Part shown: positions 50,561 through 58,971 of the stretch, piece by piece
Position numbering within the stretch: the stretch's first letter is position 1
Layout of the letters: each line of letters begins with the position of its first letter
Assembly (NCBI GenBank): GCA_030537525.1
Contig: JAUNVU010000005.1
Span: forward strand, 19,172 to 83,171
DNA length: 64,000 nucleotides
Direction of reading: 5' to 3'
Origin: Eubacteriales bacterium
GTDB taxonomy: Bacteria > Bacillota > Clostridia > Saccharofermentanales > DTU023
Position numbers and translations under genes: made by a program
Notes under the pieces: generated by a model
Seen by the model: only the letters and a program-made list of their open reading frames with translations
The model's database searches: none
What the model was told of the DNA's origin: nothing

Positions 50561-51364
50561 TTATTCTGCGTCTTCTTCTTCGTAGCCAAGACCCGGCACG
50601 AACTCACGATCACCACCTGCCTCAACGGCATCATAGTCGATCTCGTAGCTTTCTGGAGTCATCAGGGCATTGATCATATTCCAGTAAGCGTCGTTGACGA
50701 TCTGGAACTTGCCGTCTTCAGTCTTCTTGAGGTCGATATTGTAGATAATAGTCACATCCTTGACCTCAGGATCCCAGAGCTCTGCCATGACCTCCTTGAG
50801 CTGCTTGCCTTCATCAGGAGTCAGGCTCTCCTTCTCCATTAACTCATTCATCACAGGATCCTCTTGAGCAGCCTTGCTCGCCTCATTTAGATCGACTGAG
50901 CTGATGTCATAGTCAAGGCGGATAGTACCATCTGTGAAATTCTCCGTCAGCTTATACTGCCAGCTCAAATTCTCAATCTCCTTGCTCATCATGAATTCAA
51001 GGAAGATCGTGAAATTACTACTTTCCATGCTACTTTCAGTGAACATGTAGTCAACAATTAGCTCCTGCGTGGCCCATACACCCGGCTCGTAGAACTCTTT
51101 AAGAGCCGAGAGATCACCTGTGAGCTTCGAGGCTTTTACCGCCTGCAAATACTCCTCGACGAACTGCTGCTCAGGTGTCATATCCGCGACATCTTGCTTA
51201 GCTGGTTCCTCTGCTGGTTGCTCTTCATCTTGCTTGACTTCTTCCTGCTTTTCACCCTCAACTTCAGCGGCGGGTTCAGTCTCCACCTTGCCACCCTTAT
51301 CCTGGCAAGCCACCAGTGCGAAAAGCATGATAAACATCAATGTTAAGGCAATAACTTTCTTCAT
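50561..51364 (-). CDS. lipoprotein of unknown function
   Basis: 267 residues. Signal peptide MKKVIALTLMFIMLFA with lipobox LVAC, Cys20. A Glu/Lys/Gln-rich linker (about 25-60) is followed by a folded region to the end that I do not recognise; its pattern of YKLTENFTDGTIRLDYDIS and VTIIYNIDLKKTEDGKFQIVND suggests a beta-rich domain. A 6-bp inverted repeat CTTGCT/AGCAAG lies just before its ribosome site. Function unknown; single gene downstream of the TPM gene on the same strand. Confidence 0.85.
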   Translation of the reverse strand: MKKVIALTLMFIMLFALVACQDKGGKVETEPAAEVEGEKQEEVKQDEEQPAEEPAKQDVADMTPEQQFVEEYLQAVKASKLTGDLSALKEFYEPGVWATQELIVDYMFTESSMESSNFTIFLEFMMSKEIENLSWQYKLTENFTDGTIRLDYDISSVDLNEASKAAQEDPVMNELMEKESLTPDEGKQLKEVMAELWDPEVKDVTIIYNIDLKKTEDGKFQIVNDAYWNMINALMTPESYEIDYDAVEAGGDREFVPGLGYEEEDAE

Positions 51365-51482
51365 TTTAATCCTCCATTTCTCTTGCTAATAGCAAGTTGC
51401 AAACGATCTATTCAAAACAGTGCAGAATACTCTGCAAAGCTGTTTGACAAATTTTGGCAAAAGCCCAGATCAGACCTTCACC

Positions 51483-52337
51483 CTAGTATTTTCCACTAGT
51501 TCCACCGAAGCTCCGACCGCCACTAGAATGGCTTGAGCTAGAGCTGGACGAGTGCGACGAAGAGCTAGAGCTCTGGACATATATTTTTCGCCTGGACTCC
51601 TTGACGTCCACTAGGACTTCACTCAGGTTTTGAACTGCCACACTGGCTGGTGGAATATAGTAGACAATGTCTTCTTTTGGCTTGATCTTGCCGAGCTTGT
51701 CTTTCTCTTTCCGAATCTTGATGAAACCACCAATGACTGCGAATATTGCACCAAATATCGGTGTGCCATAGAGTCGGTTCTGCTCTGGATAAAGCGTTGA
51801 ACCCTCCGTGTAGCGCTTGTTCTGTCTGGCCAGCTCAAGCATTCTGGCGGCCGTTACTGCGTAGGTTTTAATGGCCTTCTCGTAGTCGTCCTTTTTAAGA
51901 GCCTTTAGCACATCGCGCATCAGGCGATCGGGACCTTTTTCAGAGTCTGAAATGGCATAGCGCGCATAGTTGTGGGTGATGACTGCGAAGTCTCTTTCCT
52001 CGGGGCAGAGAAGCAGTAATACGCCATCGTCATCGGCTCCAAAACCCATGCCATATTCATTGAAGTACTCCATGGCATATTGCATGGCCTCCTTGCCGTC
52101 TAGGCTCGTCACCGTGACCACGGCGATGTCGACTAGGTGGCGCTTGGACAGCTCTGCGAGTTCGCGGCCCATGGCCTCGCCAAACTCTGGGTCTACCAGG
52201 CCGGCCTCATCATTTAGTAGCGGCTTAGTGCGCACCGTATTACCACGTGGGTAGGTCTTCTCCTCTTCAGCCAGCACAACTATAGACAGCGCGAAGATGA
52301 GGCCGACTAGCATGATGGAAACTAGTATCTTCTTCAT
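51483..52337 (-). CDS. TPM-domain membrane protein with serine-rich tail
   Basis: 284 residues. An N-terminal signal/anchor (MKKILVSIMLVGLIFALSI) precedes a TPM domain (about 38-165) with DEAGLVDPEFGEAM, DIAVVTVTSLDGKEA and EYGMGFGADDDGVLLLLCPEER, the family hallmark. A second hydrophobic helix is near 192-205. The C-terminus is almost all Ser with His/Gly, ending GRSFGGTSGKY, like other YgcG-type proteins. It follows the zinc-ribbon gene by 9 bases. TPM proteins occur in membrane stress or repair contexts; the enzymatic role is unproven. Confidence 0.88.
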   Translation of the reverse strand: MKKILVSIMLVGLIFALSIVVLAEEEKTYPRGNTVRTKPLLNDEAGLVDPEFGEAMGRELAELSKRHLVDIAVVTVTSLDGKEAMQYAMEYFNEYGMGFGADDDGVLLLLCPEERDFAVITHNYARYAISDSEKGPDRLMRDVLKALKKDDYEKAIKTYAVTAARMLELARQNKRYTEGSTLYPEQNRLYGTPIFGAIFAVIGGFIKIRKEKDKLGKIKPKEDIVYYIPPASVAVQNLSEVLVDVKESRRKIYVQSSSSSSHSSSSSSSHSSGGRSFGGTSGKY

Positions 52338-52346
52338 CTCATCCTC

Positions 52347-53429
52347 CTATCCATAGAAGCCAAAAAATGGCGAGATTACATAGCCCACAACCAGACCGAT
52401 GAGCAGATACAAGAAGATGTAAATCAGGCTCCACTTCATGAACTGTAGTTTGCTGCTCGGCAGCTCACCGACGATCTTGCCCGTCTGGCCATTCATCGCA
52501 TAGCGGTAGGTCTTGCCCTCCCACTCCGTATTGAGAATCCAAACTGGCAGCAGGCAGTAGCTGATATCGTGCTCGATGAAATTACTCTTGATATTTCTTG
52601 GGGTGACGACGTCGTAGCCCTTTACCTGCTTGGAAAATGCCGTCCAGACAGAGTTGTTCATCCGCTGATAGAGCTTCTTTTCCGCCTTCTTCTGCGTGAT
52701 GTCGTAGCGATCCGCCTTGAAGCCAGAAAGGTAAGAGCTCGAAAATGGCACAGCTTCGTTCACTTTAAAGGGCTCTAGAGCTTCCAATAGATCCTTGTCA
52801 TATCTGCTTGAAGCCTGGATTGGCACTTCGATGAAGTTGAACTGCCCGTCCAAGTGAATGTCGTAAACATTAGTTATCGTGGTCTCATAATCTCCTGCAG
52901 TCGTCTTCTTGATATTCTTGCCCGTGATCTCAAAATCACAATAGCCAAGCCCCGAAGCCACCCAATAGGGAACATAAACTGAGTTGACCTCCGATAGATG
53001 CTTCTTATTGCTGAAGATTGCAGGCGTGTAGCGCGACGACCTCGCATGCTTCTTATAGGCCTTCATCGCGGCATCCTTATCCAGCTTGAAGGGAATGATC
53101 CACTGTGGCCTCAAGTCACCTGAGAACTTGCTCATAATGACGACATTATTGTCGCAGTACGGACACTTCGTCGAACCCATGGTCTCATCACCGATGATCT
53201 CGCCACCGCAGGACTCACAGAGGTAGACGAACATACCCTCTTCTCCCGTCCAGCGCTCGATTTCAGGCTGCTTGTTGGCAATAGTCTCGGCTTTGGCCTC
53301 TAGTTCTTGACCAAAAATAGCAGGGTCAAATTCCGAGTTACAGTGCTCGCAGATGAGCTTCTGCTGCTTGATCCCGAAGGCCACTGTACCGCCGCAAGCT
53401 GGGCATTCATATTCCAGTATCTTGCTCAT
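52347..53429 (-). CDS. double zinc-ribbon membrane protein
   Basis: 360 residues. Two N-terminal zinc ribbons, CPACGGTVAF with CEHCNSEF, then CESCGGEI with CPYCDNNV (about 9-95). A long soluble region includes YVPYWVASGLGYCDFEITGKNI and the sequence WILNTEWEGKTYRYAMNGQTGK. One or two transmembrane helices end the protein (about 333-357). It may be annotated elsewhere as a replication factor or helicase because of the ribbons, but no helicase motif is present. Neighbours suggest a complex with the TPM and DUF4428 proteins. Confidence 0.82.
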   Translation of the reverse strand: MSKILEYECPACGGTVAFGIKQQKLICEHCNSEFDPAIFGQELEAKAETIANKQPEIERWTGEEGMFVYLCESCGGEIIGDETMGSTKCPYCDNNVVIMSKFSGDLRPQWIIPFKLDKDAAMKAYKKHARSSRYTPAIFSNKKHLSEVNSVYVPYWVASGLGYCDFEITGKNIKKTTAGDYETTITNVYDIHLDGQFNFIEVPIQASSRYDKDLLEALEPFKVNEAVPFSSSYLSGFKADRYDITQKKAEKKLYQRMNNSVWTAFSKQVKGYDVVTPRNIKSNFIEHDISYCLLPVWILNTEWEGKTYRYAMNGQTGKIVGELPSSKLQFMKWSLIYIFLYLLIGLVVGYVISPFFGFYG

Positions 53430-53438
53430 GCGGGCCTC

Positions 53439-54269
53439 CTAACTATGAATAGCCGTACCGCAAGCTGGGCAAAAGCGTAGGCTCACGTTCGGCTCCGGCA
53501 TTTCCTCATGTCCGCAGGCGGGACAGCTGAAGAGACCTGTCGCCGAGATAATCGGGGCGTCCATGTTCATGCCCTGGGGATTGACTGTCCCTGGTCTCGA
53601 ATTGACATTTCCTGGCATCGTGCCGCCGAATTGACCGTAGCCCTGACCGGGATTGACGAAGCCCTGTTGGGGATTGGCAAAGGCCGGTCCAGGACTGCCA
53701 TAGCCCAGCTGACTGCCGCCAAACAGAGACTGTATAGTCTGGCACTCGTGTAAGGCGCGGCGATACTCCAGCGAGTTTAGATGCTCTACTGTCGTGTTAT
53801 TGACCCGGTAGCGAATTTCGTCAAACCAGGGACTGCGCACATTGAGATTGATATAAAAATCGTATTCATAGATGATCTCGCGCCGCTCATTGCGTGTTCT
53901 TTCGTGTTCTGTTTCCTTAATTTCGTAATTACAGGCTATAACTTGTGAGAGCTGAATTAGGTCGGCATTCTCCCGCTTATAGTCGCGGGCCACACAGAAT
54001 AGACCGCTACTCTCGTCAATAAATAGTCTCTGGCCTTCTGTGCCGATAATTCTCGTCGGCGAAAAAGACTTCAGCCGCTCTTCATTCTCAGCGCGGTACG
54101 CTAGCTGCTCTGCCAATTGGGCCACTGTCGTCCGCTTGCGTTCATCAAACCAGGGTGAGAGCTTCTTATTACAATCCTTGCAGATGTTGCCATCTTCCGC
54201 CTTGCGATTACCAAGCAGGCCGATCTTCTCATTACAGATATCACAGTACTTCTTATCAAAAAGACCCAT
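53439..54269 (-). CDS. DUF4428 protein with C-terminal zinc ribbon
   Basis: 276 residues. The N-terminal DUF4428 zinc finger has YCDICNEKIGLLGNRKAEDG and CKDCNKKL. A PH-like soluble domain follows (about 60-175). Residues about 185-240 form a Gly/Gln/Asn/Pro-rich linker with repeated NPxQG units. The C-terminus is another ribbon, FSCPACGHEE and RFCPACGTAIHS. GAGGAGG precedes the ATG. It lies 9 bases upstream of the double-ribbon gene; the three genes make up one unit. No enzyme motif. Confidence 0.85.
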   Translation of the reverse strand: MGLFDKKYCDICNEKIGLLGNRKAEDGNICKDCNKKLSPWFDERKRTTVAQLAEQLAYRAENEERLKSFSPTRIIGTEGQRLFIDESSGLFCVARDYKRENADLIQLSQVIACNYEIKETEHERTRNERREIIYEYDFYINLNVRSPWFDEIRYRVNNTTVEHLNSLEYRRALHECQTIQSLFGGSQLGYGSPGPAFANPQQGFVNPGQGYGQFGGTMPGNVNSRPGTVNPQGMNMDAPIISATGLFSCPACGHEEMPEPNVSLRFCPACGTAIHS

Positions 54270-54411
54270 ATGTTCCTCCTCAATATCTTCCTTGAAGGAA
54301 AATGACTGCTTTCGCGAGTATCATTCCATAACGATCTCCTAGCTTGAAGATATCAAGAAATAGGCCCTTCTGAACTAGTCATGGCGGGTAGTAATTTAGA
54401 TTATCAGCAAT

Positions 54412-55038
54412 TTAATAAAGTGGATTTATCCAGCCGTTGGATAGCAGGTAGTAGACCAAGTCGAGAATCTTCTTGAATCCCGTCTTGGCCAGCATATTGG
54501 CCTTGTGATACTTGACTGTGTGTTCGCTGATGTAGAGTTCCTCGGCAATCTGCTTATTATTCATATGGCTGCAGACCAGGCGGAGAATCTCAATCTCGCG
54601 CTCACTGAGCGGAGCCGTGCCATTTGGCAGGGGGATAGTACGCTCCTTCGGGAAATAGCTGCCGCCATTCATCACATCTCGCACCACAGAGATAAAAAAC
54701 GACAGACTCCGTCGCTTGTAGACGAAGGCATCGGCCCCTGCCTCGCGCGCCCTTGGGACATAGCTTATTTCATTAAATCCCGTGATGATTATGACCTTGA
54801 TCTGCGGATACTTCTCCTTGATCTCTTTACAGGCGTGGAGACCAGAGGCGTTATTGGCCGTGCAGATATCCATGACAAGTAGGTCTGGCTTCAGATGAGC
54901 ACAGTAGAGGAGGGCATCAGCAGCACTCTCAATCGCACCAATTACCGTGAATTCTGCATAGTCTTGGAGACACTTCGTCAGCATTTCTGAGATTGCCGCA
55001 TGGTCGTCGACAATTAATACTCTATAGATCTTGTCCAT
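54412..55038 (-). CDS. NarL/LuxR-type response regulator
   Basis: 208 residues. Receiver domain with acidic pair DD at 11-12, phosphoacceptor Asp57 in LLVMDI, Thr85 and Lys107 in FVYKRRS. A LuxR-type helix-turn-helix follows from about 140, LSEREIEILRLVCSHMNNK then IAEELYISEHTVKYHK. Pairs with the histidine kinase 39 bases upstream. Targets unknown; the secreted paralogues further upstream in the same run are plausible members of its regulon. Confidence 0.94.
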   Translation of the reverse strand: MDKIYRVLIVDDHAAISEMLTKCLQDYAEFTVIGAIESAADALLYCAHLKPDLLVMDICTANNASGLHACKEIKEKYPQIKVIIITGFNEISYVPRAREAGADAFVYKRRSLSFFISVVRDVMNGGSYFPKERTIPLPNGTAPLSEREIEILRLVCSHMNNKQIAEELYISEHTVKYHKANMLAKTGFKKILDLVYYLLSNGWINPLY

Positions 55039-55077
55039 GTCTAGAACCCCTCTTCTCCAGACGACCTAGTGAAAACG

Positions 55078-56499
55078 CTAGTATGCAATAGTTCTTGGTA
55101 TGATTATAGCAAGCTCAAAGCCTCTTTGCAGGTCGATTTCAAGCTCGCCACCGAGTTCCGCAATGACCTGTCTCATACCGCGGATACCACCGCCCTCATT
55201 TAATTCCTTGGCGATGATCTGCCCGTTGTTGCGGATCGTCAAATAGTAATTCTCAGCATCTTCCCGGCACTCAATATAGACCTCATCTGCCAGGGCATGA
55301 CGCACCGCATTATTGGTCGCTTCACGAATTATTTCGACAAAAACCTGGGCGATTCTCTCAAGCTCTGGTAAGCTCCCCTTCAACTGCAGATCTATGTCGA
55401 TATTGGCGAAGAGTTCGACCATGTCCTCGTACTGCCTTGCTGCTGTCGGCTCCTCTTCTTTCGCATAGAGGTCGCCCTTTAAATCCTCCGCCAGACTTCT
55501 GATAAAGTCGTCTTCTAGGCTGAGATCGCCTTGCACGGCATGCAAAATTACGGCGACCTTCTGCCCTAGTACATCGTGGACCCTACGCCGCAAATTAATG
55601 GACTCGCGATTCTTGACTATTTCTTCTAAATTTTCAATTTGAATCTTCAAATCTTCCTGTCTTTCCTGTAGCAATTTATTTTGCCTTCGCAGATTCTCAC
55701 GGCGCTGTGACCAGAGGGTGACGTCGGTGGCCAAGAGCTGCCAGTAGATCTCGCCGTCGATGGATAGGAGGTCGCGCCTGAAGGAGTAGACCTTGGAGTT
55801 CAAGTGGACTAGGAAGTTTTCACCTATGGGCTCCACCTCTACGCCCTGTGGCACGGCGCTGTTCAAGAGGACTGCAAAGAAGAGCTTCGCATTCCTGGGC
55901 TCGAAGCCCAAGATGTTCTGGGCTAAATGCCGCATGGTGCGATTCATCACTTCAACCCGCCCATCTTGTCTGTAAAAGAGGATGCCATCTGGCAGATTGT
56001 CGAGATTTTGCTTGATAGACAGCTCCGTAATCTCTCGCCGGTAGACGGTGAGTAGGTCGGAGGTTAGCCACAGTGCCCGATAGAAGAAGTAGAAGACTAT
56101 GACTGCTGTAAATAAATAACGCTGCGGCCACTGAGCTGGCAAGAGGAGGCAGAGTGCTGGTACTAGGGGCAGCAGTTCTCGCCAGCTGCGCTTACGCCAG
56201 AAGTAGAGCCCTGCGAGAACTAGGCTTTTGCCAAGTAAAAGAAGTGCGAAGTAGCCTAGCGCAGGCCGAAGGATCAGTCCACGTGCCTGTATTTGGCGGA
56301 CCACGGCGATTTCATAGAGGCAGTAGACTATGTATTCGAGAATGACGGCTTCGAGAAAGATCGGCAAGAGGACCTTCTGCACCGAGCGCCGGCGGAGATA
56401 GTTCAGTACTAAATAGATGGTCTGAGCGACGAAGGTCAGGCCGAGTAGGACATCTATGGAAGACATCTGCCAATCTTTGAGGAAGTATAGCTCAGTCAT
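55078..56499 (-). CDS. sensor histidine kinase, NarL-partner (HisKA_3-like) type
   Basis: 473 residues from the ATG at 56499, which has GGGGAG 7 bases upstream and overlaps the preceding gene by 8 bases. Hydrophobic helices fill residues 12-145. A PAS-like segment (about 165-260, LDNLPDGILFYRQDGRVEVMN) is followed by a coiled coil and the phosphoacceptor His308 in RRRVHDVLGQKVAVI. The ATPase has the N-box REATNNAVRHA near 393 and the G-box GGIRGMRQV near 442. It has almost no extracellular domain, so a sensing partner such as the upstream receptor is expected. Confidence 0.93.
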   Translation of the reverse strand: MTELYFLKDWQMSSIDVLLGLTFVAQTIYLVLNYLRRRSVQKVLLPIFLEAVILEYIVYCLYEIAVVRQIQARGLILRPALGYFALLLLGKSLVLAGLYFWRKRSWRELLPLVPALCLLLPAQWPQRYLFTAVIVFYFFYRALWLTSDLLTVYRREITELSIKQNLDNLPDGILFYRQDGRVEVMNRTMRHLAQNILGFEPRNAKLFFAVLLNSAVPQGVEVEPIGENFLVHLNSKVYSFRRDLLSIDGEIYWQLLATDVTLWSQRRENLRRQNKLLQERQEDLKIQIENLEEIVKNRESINLRRRVHDVLGQKVAVILHAVQGDLSLEDDFIRSLAEDLKGDLYAKEEEPTAARQYEDMVELFANIDIDLQLKGSLPELERIAQVFVEIIREATNNAVRHALADEVYIECREDAENYYLTIRNNGQIIAKELNEGGGIRGMRQVIAELGGELEIDLQRGFELAIIIPRTIAY

Positions 56500-58930
56500 G
56501 GCAATGCTCCCCAAAGTAGAACTCAACGCTGACTACCTCTTCCAATAACCATGAGCGATAGTCGCCACCGAGCTTGGCCAGGCGTTTTTTAATTTTCTCA
56601 TCCAGCACATAGTCGACAGCCTCAACCCGTGGTAAGAGCATCTTGAGCTTCGGTCCATCTGTCAGCTGCACGATGAACTTCGAATTGGGTAGCTGGCCCT
56701 CAGCGAAGGCAATTAAGCTGTAGAGAATCTCATAAAAACAGGTGGCCTGAGCAACTGGCAATGTACCCTTGAGATTATTGAAGAAGAGTATTTTCGTGCC
56801 CGAGAGTTCGGCAATTTCAATGAGCTCGTCCATGTAGACAGTCAATTCCTCGGCGGCGATGTCGGCCTTCTCACCGTAGAAGAAGAAATTACTATGCCGC
56901 TTGAGATAGCAAAGAAGGATTGCAATTTCTTTTAGCACTGGCTCCTTATTCTCCAGCCAAGCGAGCTGGTCTAGGCGCTCATAGAGCAAATGCAGCACAT
57001 CCTGGCTCTGCGCATCCAGCTCTTCTAAGAGCTTGCGGCGATGTTTCAGTGAGCTCAGCTCATCTTGAATTGCTTGCTGCGAACTCAAGAGGCGGTTGGC
57101 GGTATGCAGCTCTCGAACTCTTTTTGCAATCTTTTCCTCCTGCTCGTTTAACTCCGTCAAATCCTCCTCCCAGAGGAAGTAACCACCGGGAATGCGCTTC
57201 GTCCTCAGCAAGGTATCGGGATCCAATTTCACGCTCCCTATCCTATCCCCAGGCAGAGATTTAAAGATCTCCGCTTCGAGATCGCGTGCCCGCTTGGCAC
57301 GCAGTATGGACTTGCCATTTAAGTCACAGACTTGCATCCGGAGATTGGAAGCTACAAAGAGCCGCCTATAGCCTCTATGCACTGGCAAAAGCCCGCTGTG
57401 AAAAAGCGCCCAGAGGTAGACAACAATGAACGTGCACATCACCAGCGTATAATCACTCTGGCGAAACGGCTTGTAATTTATGCCGTAGCCCACACTGTAG
57501 ATCACCATCATGAAGGCGACCATGACGACTAAAAATTGCCGCAGCCGCCTAACACCCTGTCTATTCTTCAAGGCGAGGATGACGGTGGCAGCAACAGACT
57601 CTATGAAGATCACAGCCCAGATCAAGTAGAAAGCCCAGCGATAGCCATGAGCGTTCAGGTACAGCCCATCTTCCAGCACATAGTGGATCATCTGCTGATG
57701 GTAGGAATTAGTGAGGGCCAGGATCATCAAGGCGAGATTGAAGCCTAAGATTACATACCAGGGCTTAGGCAGCGGCTTCTTGCCGCGGTCGATAACCAGG
57801 CTGGTCCAGAGCAGACAGAGAGTCAGCGCCAGCTGAAAGACATAAAACAGCCACCAGAGTAGAAGATTTAGACTGTTGGAGTTCGTGCTATATTTCAGCA
57901 TGCGCACCATGATCCAGCCGACGAGGCAGAAGGCCGTAAATAAGAAGGCCAAAACCATCCGCCTGCTATAGATCTGACTAACTATCATGAAGACCCAGGC
58001 GATTATTAGAAAAATAGCCAGCGTTGCCGCCATGACGTGCTCACGATGGTCCTTGGCCTGAAAGAGCCGCTCCTTATTGACATATTTTCGCAGATCATGG
58101 CTGAGCCTCTGTGTTGGCCAGAGAAATTCCTCATACTGCTCAGCTCCCAATTTGTAGAGCTTAGACTCCCCGTCTTGTCGATATTCTTGAGCTAGAGGAG
58201 TATAAGCTTCAGCTATGGCGCTCCCCAGCTCATAGGGTGTCTGAATACCAATAGCTAGCTGCAAGGCGCCCTCTTTCGGAATAATGAATTCGAAATTCCC
58301 ACCAGCTCTTTGAATTTCTTCAAACTCGTCGCTAAACAAGAGCACAATACTGCTCTGCTCTACTTTTGACTGCCTGAAATTACCCGCATCGGCAAATTTT
58401 TCCAGAAGTAAGAGAGTTTCCCGCCAGCCCTCCCGGCCACCGCCGTAAGCCTTGGCCAGAGCTCCATAACTCAGGCGAACTCGCGGCTCAACTTGCTTAA
58501 TGCAGAGAGTCTCCTTGCTTGGATCTACCTGCTTCAAGTCTGCATAGGAGTCAATTTGTAAATCTGTCAAATCACGGTTCACGGCAATGCCCGCGACAAT
58601 CTCTCTTAGGGGGTACCAGTGCAATTCTGGCCAGCGTGCCGCCACAGGATAGTAGAGCAGGTCGAAGGTCAGGGCGCTGTGCGACCTCGCCTCGTCAATC
58701 TGGGAGAAGGGTTTTACTGTTTTTAGCTCAAACTGGGGAAGTCTGTCCTCCAAGTACATTGTGGGCTCAGCAGAAAATACTGACAGCTCCTCAGGTCTCG
58801 CCTTTGCTGCGGACCAGGGAGCTGTCACAGTAATGATCAAGCAGAGATTGACAAGCAGCAATAACAGACCTAGGTAGATCGGCCATCGCCGCCTGCTCAA
58901 ATGCTCTATAAAGGACTTAATCAAGTTCAT
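56492..58930 (-). CDS. membrane receptor with solute-binding-like outer domain and kinase-like but inactive C-terminus
   Basis: 812 residues. One helix (about 17-37), an extracytoplasmic domain of about 260 residues, then about seven helices (300-530) and a cytoplasmic part. The outer domain carries FEFIIPKEGALQLAIGI, reminiscent of PotD-type polyamine-binding proteins; this is a weak resemblance. After the helices come a small beta domain, a coiled coil (about 615-665) and a region laid out like a NarL-type kinase core, but I find no phosphoacceptor HD/HE pair, no NxxxN N-box and no GxG box. It overlaps the true kinase gene by 8 bases, so it is probably its sensory subunit. Confidence 0.8.
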   Translation of the reverse strand: MNLIKSFIEHLSRRRWPIYLGLLLLLVNLCLIITVTAPWSAAKARPEELSVFSAEPTMYLEDRLPQFELKTVKPFSQIDEARSHSALTFDLLYYPVAARWPELHWYPLREIVAGIAVNRDLTDLQIDSYADLKQVDPSKETLCIKQVEPRVRLSYGALAKAYGGGREGWRETLLLLEKFADAGNFRQSKVEQSSIVLLFSDEFEEIQRAGGNFEFIIPKEGALQLAIGIQTPYELGSAIAEAYTPLAQEYRQDGESKLYKLGAEQYEEFLWPTQRLSHDLRKYVNKERLFQAKDHREHVMAATLAIFLIIAWVFMIVSQIYSRRMVLAFLFTAFCLVGWIMVRMLKYSTNSNSLNLLLWWLFYVFQLALTLCLLWTSLVIDRGKKPLPKPWYVILGFNLALMILALTNSYHQQMIHYVLEDGLYLNAHGYRWAFYLIWAVIFIESVAATVILALKNRQGVRRLRQFLVVMVAFMMVIYSVGYGINYKPFRQSDYTLVMCTFIVVYLWALFHSGLLPVHRGYRRLFVASNLRMQVCDLNGKSILRAKRARDLEAEIFKSLPGDRIGSVKLDPDTLLRTKRIPGGYFLWEEDLTELNEQEEKIAKRVRELHTANRLLSSQQAIQDELSSLKHRRKLLEELDAQSQDVLHLLYERLDQLAWLENKEPVLKEIAILLCYLKRHSNFFFYGEKADIAAEELTVYMDELIEIAELSGTKILFFNNLKGTLPVAQATCFYEILYSLIAFAEGQLPNSKFIVQLTDGPKLKMLLPRVEAVDYVLDEKIKKRLAKLGGDYRSWLLEEVVSVEFYFGEHCHD

Positions 58931-58971
58931 AGCATCTGCTCTCTGGCTTTTGCCAGATTGGTGAACAGAAA

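Noticed and set aside
51490..51600. Serine-codon repeats as a possible tandem repeat element
   Set aside because: It encodes the serine-rich tail usual for TPM/YgcG-type proteins; no exact DNA repeat unit.
53580..53720. Short repeated DNA units in the DUF4428 gene
   Set aside because: They encode a Gly/Asn/Gln/Pro linker, common low-complexity coding sequence, not a CRISPR or mobile repeat.
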